In this document: positions 18,812 to 23,332 of the stretch, piece after piece
How the letters are laid out: each line of letters starts with the position of its first letter
Numbering within the stretch: the stretch's first letter is position 1
Assembly (NCBI GenBank): GCA_963575745.1
Contig: CAUYUJ010008558.1
Coordinates: forward strand, 288,949 to 312,280
DNA: 23,332 nt
Origin: Prorocentrum cordatum
Taxonomy: Eukaryota > Sar > Dinophyceae > Prorocentrales > Prorocentraceae
Reading direction: 5' to 3'
Notes under the pieces: generated by a model
The model's input: only the letters and a program-made list of their open reading frames with translations
The model's database searches: none
Told to the model about the DNA's origin: nothing
Position numbers and translations under genes: made by a program

Positions 18812-18948
18812 CCAGTCGACGTCGTAGCACTCCCCTAGGTAACAGAGAGCCGACGTGTTGCCGTAGTTGCAGTCGTCGTTGCAGCTGGCCTCGCACTCCC
18901 CTGAGTGGCCGTCCAGCCCGCAGTAGTCCACGTGGTTGCAGCCGCAGC
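18812..18948 (-). pseudogene. Cys-rich segment inside the LINE
   Basis: The minus frame holds eight cysteines in about 40 residues: CxC-x5-C-x8-C-x3-C-x3-C-x8-C-x4-C, from GDGCGC to YLGECYDVDW, with Asp, Asn and Gly between. Composition is natural and unlike the flanking Arg/Pro linker. I do not recognise the domain. It might bind metal or be disulfide-bonded. It lies between the N-terminal region and the endonuclease, which is an unusual place for a Cys-rich module, so it could be an acquired sequence. Confidence 0.45.
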
Positions 18949-19450
18949 CGTCACCCAGGGACCCCCGGCCCCTGATCGCGCCCGCCGCGTGCTTCGCGAG
19001 GGGCATGGCAGGCACCGTCGCCCGACGACGGAGGCCTCGCCGAGTGCGGCGCGCCTGCGGCGCCCGCGGCCCAGGACGAGGCGCCGCCGCCGCGCCCGAG
19101 GCCCTTGGCGCCAGCCGCGGGGGTGCCTGCCTGGCCTGGCGGCCCGCCCGCGACCTTCCCCGCTGCTGCCAGTCGAGCTCGGCCCTGCTCCATGACGTCA
19201 GGGGCAGGCGATGGCGTGGAGGCCGCGCTGGGGGCCGACTGCGCCGCCGCCGCGGGCGTCTGTGGCGTCGCGGCGGCGGCTGGCGGGGGCGCCCGCGCCG
19301 CCGCGGGCGCCCGCGGCGTCGCGGCGGCGGTTGCAGCCGTTGCTGCAGGCGCCCGCTCGGCAGCAGCGCCTCCGTCCTCGGTGGCATCCGCGGTCCTGCG
19401 CTTCTTCGTCCTGGGCGGTCCCGCTGCGGTCAGTGCGCCTCCTCGAGCTC
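18947..19450 (-). pseudogene. LINE Ala/Pro/Arg-rich linker
   Basis: This is low-complexity GC-rich DNA, open in more than one minus frame. One frame reads Ala/Pro-rich with TKKRR, a basic cluster that could serve in nuclear entry or RNA binding. Another reads Arg/Pro-rich. The frame used originally cannot be fixed by eye. It links the coiled-coil region to the Cys-rich segment. Confidence 0.45.
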
Positions 19451-20519
19451 CTATACCGAGGCCTTGAACTGGCCGAAGGCCTCGCGCGCCATGCTGCCGA
19501 ACTTGTCCTGCAGCTCCTGTCGGCGCCTCTGAGCCTCCTGGCGGTCGCTCCCCTCAACCTCGAAGCCGCCCAGTTCCTCCAAGCCGAAATGGCCTTCGTC
19601 GCCCAGCGTCCAAGCCGTCTCGCCAGCCAGGACAGCGGAGTTGCCGAGGCGCGGCACGGCGGCGGCGCCTGGCGAGAGGCTGGGGCGCCACAGACGTAGC
19701 CAACGCATGCACCGCAGCCGTGTACGCCTGGCTGGCGCGATCGAGGACCTCGGAGCGCTCGCCCACGCGGGCCTGGGCCTTATCCAGCTTCCGCTGCAGC
19801 TCCTCAGCCTCCAGCATGGCTTCCTGGAGCGCCTCCGCCGCTGCCTCCATGGCCTTGCACGCTTCGTCCACGGACAAGGGCCTGGCCACGCGTTGAGCCC
19901 TGACCTCATCCAGCTTCGCTTGGTACTTGGCGACCTCGGGCCCGTCGCCGCTGAGGCGGAGCAGCTCCACCAGCTGGACGAGCGTTGACTCCTCTGGGTC
20001 CTCGCCCGCTGGCACGAGGGCGAGGGCGCTGGAGAAGCGCACTCGGCGGCTGCCTGCGCCTCGGCTCACAGACACCGAGCGTGCGCTGGCCGAGGTACCG
20101 CCTGTCGCCTCGCGCAAGGGTGGGCAGCCACGGCCGCCGTTACGGTCGCGGCTCGGTGGGCATCTCTGGACGCGATGTGCGCCGCCGCCGCCACCACCAG
20201 TAGGACGAGCATGGACGAGAACCAGCGGCTTCTTGCAGTGGCCGCACCAAGTCCACCACTCCTCGTTCTTGCGGCAGCCGCAGTGCTGGCACGCCAAAGG
20301 GCGTGGTGCGTCCCCGCGCCCCGCTTGTGCCCCTGCTGCCGCATGCATCGGTGGCGCGCTGCCGTGATGCACGGCGAGACGCGCGACGTCGCGCTGATGT
20401 TGGAGTCGCCCCCGCGACTGCGAGCGAAGTCGGCGCAGGCGGCGGTGCCACGCTGGCGACCTCGACCGCCCCCTGCAGTCGGAGTCCGCCGTCGGTCGCG
20501 CCCGCCCCTCAGGCGGCAC
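19451..20519 (-). pseudogene. LINE N-terminal segment: zinc ribbon and coiled coil (ORF1-like)
   Basis: The frame opens at 20519 with an Arg/Ser-rich stretch. A CxxC-x11-CxxC zinc ribbon (CQHC and CGHC, residues 77-95) surrounds a WWTW motif. Residues 195-275 are Glu/Ala/Leu/Lys-rich, with heptad-like spacing typical of a coiled coil. Such segments probably bind the element RNA and self-associate. Near residue 283 (about 19670) coding-like sequence moves to another frame (GNSAVLAGETAWTLGDEGHF, then a Gln/Arg-rich helix ending FKASV). That frame stops at a TAG (19451-19453). The frame shift and the stop both look like decay. It may originally have been continuous with the endonuclease. Confidence 0.7.
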
Positions 20520-20591
20520 TGGGGGCTATCGCGCGCGGGCCCCCGTGCCCGCCGCGGGGCAAAACGGCTACGGCACGCCGCGAGCCACCTG

Positions 20592-20655
20592 AGGAGGAGG
20601 ACGGGGAGGCAGGAGGAAGAGGAGGAGGAGGGAGGAGGAGGACGAGGTCAGGCCT
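20592..20655. repeat. GAG-rich simple repeat bordering the LINE 5' side
   Basis: A purine-rich GGA/GAG tract of about 60 bases lies just outside the inferred start of the LINE. It has the same strand sense as the (GAG)n at 13463-13620. Confidence 0.85.
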
Positions 20656-20702
20656 AGGAGGCCCTCGCCTCAGAGAAAACCTCCTCTCTGCATATCTCAG
20701 AC

Positions 20703-20755
20703 AACCACACACACACACACACACACACAAACACCGGGGCACACACACACCCTTT
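20703..20755. repeat. (CA)n microsatellites
   Basis: Two short CA runs (20705-20730 and 20742-20752) are separated by 'aacaccgggg'. Confidence 0.9.
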
Positions 20756-20785
20756 GCGGGTTCCCGAAGCTCGCGGTCAGCTGGT

Positions 20786-20868
20786 CTTCCCGCCGCGTCC
20801 CGGCACCGAGAGGCGCCCGTGCCTCGAGGGAAGCGCCCGGCGGCGGGGCCGAGACCAGCTGCAGCAGG
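20786..20868. repeat. GC-rich dispersed repeat, copy 1
   Basis: This shares 'tcccggcaccg(a/c)gaggc', 'gtgcctcg(a/g)ggga(a/g)gcgcc' and 'cggcggcggggccgag' with 22055-22138. Its end (gaccagctgcagcagg) matches 21884-21897 of a second, more diverged copy. Function unknown. Confidence 0.7.
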
Positions 20869-20915
20869 CTGCTGGGTTTCTCCTTATGGCGCGGCGGCCG
20901 CGGATGCCCGTGTCG

Positions 20916-21043
20916 TCCTCCTCCTCCTCCTCCTCCTCCTCCTCCTCCTCCTCCTCCTCCTCCTCCTCCTCCTCCTCCTCCTCCTCCTCCTCCTCCCCCT
21001 CATCCTCATCCTCATCCTCATCCTCATCCTCCTCATCCTCCTC
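20916..21043. repeat. (CCT)n then (CATCCT)n microsatellite
   Basis: About 85 bases of perfect CCT pass into CATCCT hexamers. Frames through it (poly-Leu, Ser or Arg) are artefacts. Confidence 0.97.
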
Positions 21044-21177
21044 TGTGGCCTGGCGAAGCGAAGCAGCTCACGTGGGCGATTTTTGATCGTTTTTTGTTCA
21101 TTGCTTTGCCGATCGGCGCGGGCCCTCGCTCCCCCCCTCCCCCACCCCATGGAAGAGGTGTTCTTTTCTTTAATTCG

Positions 21178-21327
21178 GCGTTTCGACATTGGGCGGCAAG
21201 GGGGGGGGGAGGAGGGGGTCTGGATTCAGACCTCTGCTTAGTGCGACTGTTTGCAGCAGTGCGTCCATTATGGGGGGGGCTCCACCCGCTCGAAGAGGGC
21301 GCCCAAACCAGTCAAAATCTACTCCAT
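21178..21327. repeat. Long inverted repeat, left arm
   Basis: The arm aligns along its 150 bases with the reverse complement of 21384-21534. The core 'gcagcagtgcgtcc' and the stretch before it (about 21219-21267) agree at roughly 45 of 50 positions. It contains a GGTCTG-gatt-CAGACC hairpin. Confidence 0.85.
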
Positions 21328-21383
21328 AGGGGGGGAGGGGTGGGGCCCACGCCTATCGGCAAAACAATGAATTTAAAAAAACG

Positions 21384-21534
21384 ATGTGTAGATCTTGGCT
21401 GTTTGGGGCGCCTGTTTCGAGCAGATGGGGCCTCCCCCGTAGGACGCACTGCTGCAAACAATCGCATCAAGCAGAGGTCTGGAGCCAGACCCCACCCCCC
21501 TCCCCCCCTCCCTTTCCGCTCAATGCCGAAACGC
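21384..21534. repeat. Long inverted repeat, right arm
   Basis: Reverse complement of the left arm, separated from it by a 56-base spacer (21328-21383). The spacer is itself an inverted copy of sequence at about 21087-21145, left of the left arm. The small hairpin is kept here with a longer stem (GGTCTGG paired with CCAGACC, minus strand). Confidence 0.85.
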
Positions 21535-21823
21535 CCGCCCACTTTCGGAAACCCTGAACCCAAAAACGTTTTCATCTCTTGGGGGCGCCCTTTTAGCTTC
21601 CGCCGCCTTCCGCCGGCCCTGCGCCGCCGGAGGCGGCCTCGCTTCACCTCCGCCGACCGTCCCCCGCCCTCCGCCGCTGCAGAGACGACAACCCCTTCGA
21701 CTCTCGACAGCAAGGCCGTTTCTCGGCGGCGACGATAAGGGCGAATGGCCCAGGGGCGGGCAGGGGGGGGGGGATAGCAAAGGGGGGGGTGAGAATCAGC
21801 TCACGTGGCTGATTTTCCCGGCG
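21535..21823. other. Intergenic, no confident gene
   Basis: This holds GCCGCC/GGCGGC-rich sequence (21600-21735) and poly-G runs (21760-21790). The word 'cagctcacgtgg' at 21797, followed by GATTTT, repeats 21064-21084. Overlapping Arg/Pro-rich frames on both strands follow base composition. Confidence 0.4.
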
Positions 21824-21900
21824 CCTCCCGGCGCCGGAGGCGGCTATGTATCGAGGAATGGGCCCCTCGGTGGGGTCGAAACCAGCTGCATGCAGCAAAT
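21824..21900. repeat. GC-rich dispersed repeat, copy 2 (diverged)
   Basis: It begins 'cctcccggcgccggaggcgg' and ends 'gaaaccagctgcatgcagca', corresponding to both ends of copy 1 with a changed middle. Confidence 0.45.
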
Positions 21901-22054
21901 TTCGCAACCCCCCCTTTCCCAGTCCCCCCCTTTCGTCCGGCCCGAATAGATCATCGGCGCACCCGAATGCATGTGCTGCTCCCCCCCCCTTTGGGCCACT
22001 CGCCCCCGTCGTCGCCCCTGGCCGCTGCTGGCACCGCCCGAGACGTGGCCGCTC

Positions 22055-22138
22055 CTCCCCGCCGCCTCCCGGCACCGCGAGGCACCGAGAGTGCCTCGGG
22101 GGAGGCGCCCGGCGGCGGGGCCGAGGCCGGCGGCAGGC
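22055..22138. repeat. GC-rich dispersed repeat, copy 3
   Basis: Close match to copy 1 (20786-20868), including 'cggcggcggggccgag'. The last bases differ (gccggcggcagg). Confidence 0.7.
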
Positions 22139-22318
22139 GGCGGATCGCGTAGGCCCCCCCCCTGTCCTCAACAGGAAGGGGCCCTGCTCGCCATCGCTCG
22201 GGCGTCCATTCCCTGTGCTTTGTTCGGTGTCGTGCGTGGCCTTTTCGCCAAATGATCAAGGATGCTCCTCGATGGTCCCCACCGAGGAAAAAATGCACAC
22301 GTCCGAGCGATGCCAAGC

Positions 22319-22478
22319 CTGGGACACACACACAGATAAATATACACATGTAACCGGATGCCCCATATTTTCCCCAATTTTCCGAGTTGTCGTCTTCCCC
22401 CCCCCCGCCTCCAACATTCTCCCATCTTCTCCTGGGAGTCACCGATGAATTGTGTCTGTGTGTCTCTTTCCCTCCTGA
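22319..22478. mobile_element. MITE-like dispersed repeat, copy 2
   Basis: Second copy of the element at 10818-10970, same orientation, 160 bases against 153. The GGGACACACA start, the pyrimidine-rich middle and the 'gatgaattgtgtctgtgtg' end are conserved. The inverted ends are clearer here: GACACACACACAGA against GAGACACACAGACA read on the minus strand. Confidence 0.6.
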
Positions 22479-23304
22479 TAATATGCCCCCACTTCGGGGG
22501 CAACGTCATGGGGGTGGACCCGCTCAGCCAAGGGGGGGGCGTCCAGCTCGGCGATGCATCGCCGATTGATCAACGATAGGCCCTCTGTAACGGAACCGCA
22601 CACGTGGGCGGGATGGCCTATCGCGCCCGTGTGGGCGATGAGTGGGCGATGATCGCCGGTGCTTGGTGGTAATTTCCAGCCTTCGGTGGTCCTTGACGGT
22701 CCTCCGCGCGCAAGCTCGTAGGCTAAGTTCGTCGACCTCGCCCTACGGGCCTCCAAAGCCTCCACGAGCGGGGGGGGCGACTGGGGGGCGGTGCATCCCC
22801 CCCCTGGAGCCCATCTCCCCCCCACGTTGCCCCCGAGATCCCTCCCTGTCACCAGACCCCCGAGATGCCTTGGCCACAGGGGCGGACAGATGTCCACCGC
22901 CGCTCCGCGAGAGGCCCGCAAGATCTCGCGGGCATGGCTCTGGGGCGGCGGGTGTGGACTTGTGTCCCCTGAGATCCGACGCTGTGATTGTGTCATCTAG
23001 CCTGGGGCCCAGGGAGTCTCTGAGAGCGGGCGGCTCTGCAGCGGCGGCGCGGCCGTTCCAGAGCGCGCCAGAATGCTCTGAGGGCGACACGAGGCGCTCT
23101 GGGGCGACTTCTTCCTCGTCCGCGGCCCCTCAAGGACGCCACGACCTTTTCTCCAGGAACTGGTCTACGCCCTGGACCACTTTTTGGTAGCCCTGGGGCC
23201 CGAGGGTCGAGGGAGGAAGGCCCGGCCAGAGACTCATCCTCCAGATAACCTGGGAACCTCTCTTCCGACGTCGCAGTCGCGACGCGGACCTACAGGGATC
23301 TCAA
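22479..23304. other. Right-hand unique region, no confident gene
   Basis: The plus frame 22642-23190 (182 codons) and the minus frames across 22439-23090 are both open and lack recognisable domains. The plus frame turns Ser/Ala-rich towards a C-terminal 'NWSTPWTTFW' and could be an exon. Poly-G and poly-C runs at 22770-22820 argue against continuous coding. Confidence 0.35.
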
Positions 23305-23332
23305 CCCCTCCTCTTCCTCCTCCTCCTCCTCC
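23305..23332. repeat. (CCT)n at the window edge
   Basis: A CCT-rich run continues past the right end of the window. It is the third CCT block in the region. Confidence 0.85.

Larger units (their letters stand above)
13640..20520 (-). mobile_element. Decayed full-length LINE (EEP-RT-RNase H non-LTR retrotransposon)
   Basis: Read right to left, the minus strand shows a zinc ribbon plus coiled coil (20519-19451), an Ala/Pro linker, a Cys-rich segment, an EEP-type endonuclease (about 18220-17620), a linker, the RT palm (16580-15715), a connection segment (about 15500-15100), RNase H (about 14760-14330) and a Cys/His knuckle (about 14075-13880). This order fits non-LTR retrotransposons, and the sequence flavour is that of dinoflagellate LINEs. 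At least ten frame changes, a nonsense TAG and two lost catalytic residues mark it as dead. Domain assignment is from motifs only. The exact ends are not defined. Confidence 0.85.

Overview
This looks like a gene-poor stretch of a eukaryotic nuclear genome, most likely from a dinoflagellate or close relative. The evidence is a decayed non-LTR retrotransposon with the layout I associate with dinoflagellate LINEs (zinc ribbon plus coiled coil, EEP endonuclease, reverse transcriptase, RNase H, C-terminal Cys/His knuckle). It is supported by GC-rich DNA, very large microsatellites and minisatellites, and at least one convincing spliceosomal intron. There is no sign of bacterial gene organisation. 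The taxon is an inference; no similarity search was possible.

Layout. Positions 1-4860 hold a degenerate tandem array of about 1.4-kb units rich in CGCGCG and poly-G tracts. Its third unit is split by a block of simple repeats (CAA, GA-rich, a 41-bp minisatellite, CAA again). Positions 4861-5930 are unique sequence without a confident gene. From 5931 to 10215 a CATA/TGCA tetranucleotide microsatellite is interrupted twice by cassettes with related inverted ends (about 6129-7287 and 8094-10194). Each cassette carries its own internal tandem array: a GTCCCC/ACCACT minisatellite in the first and a 1.36-kb CCA array in the second.

Positions 10332-10770 (minus strand) hold the best host-gene candidate, two short exons joined in frame across a 180-nt GT-AG intron. 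A 153-160 bp MITE-like repeat lies beside it (10818-10970) and recurs at 22319-22478. Positions 10971-13620 carry palindromic GCGCGAA repeats, a (CA)36 tract, a (CCT)n block and a (GAG)n block, with only weak exon candidates.

Positions 13640-20520 (minus strand) are a nearly full-length but dead LINE. It is read as many frame segments with at least ten frame changes. The endonuclease Glu is replaced by Val and the first Asp of RT motif C by Gly. It is flanked on both sides by GAG-rich simple repeats in the same orientation.

Positions 20560-23332 are repeat-rich intergenic DNA: a (CCT)n/(CATCCT)n tract, a 150-bp-arm inverted repeat (21178-21534), three copies of a GC-rich dispersed repeat, and the second MITE-like copy. 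No set of genes here forms a working pathway. The common theme is mobile or repeat units sitting inside simple-sequence DNA.
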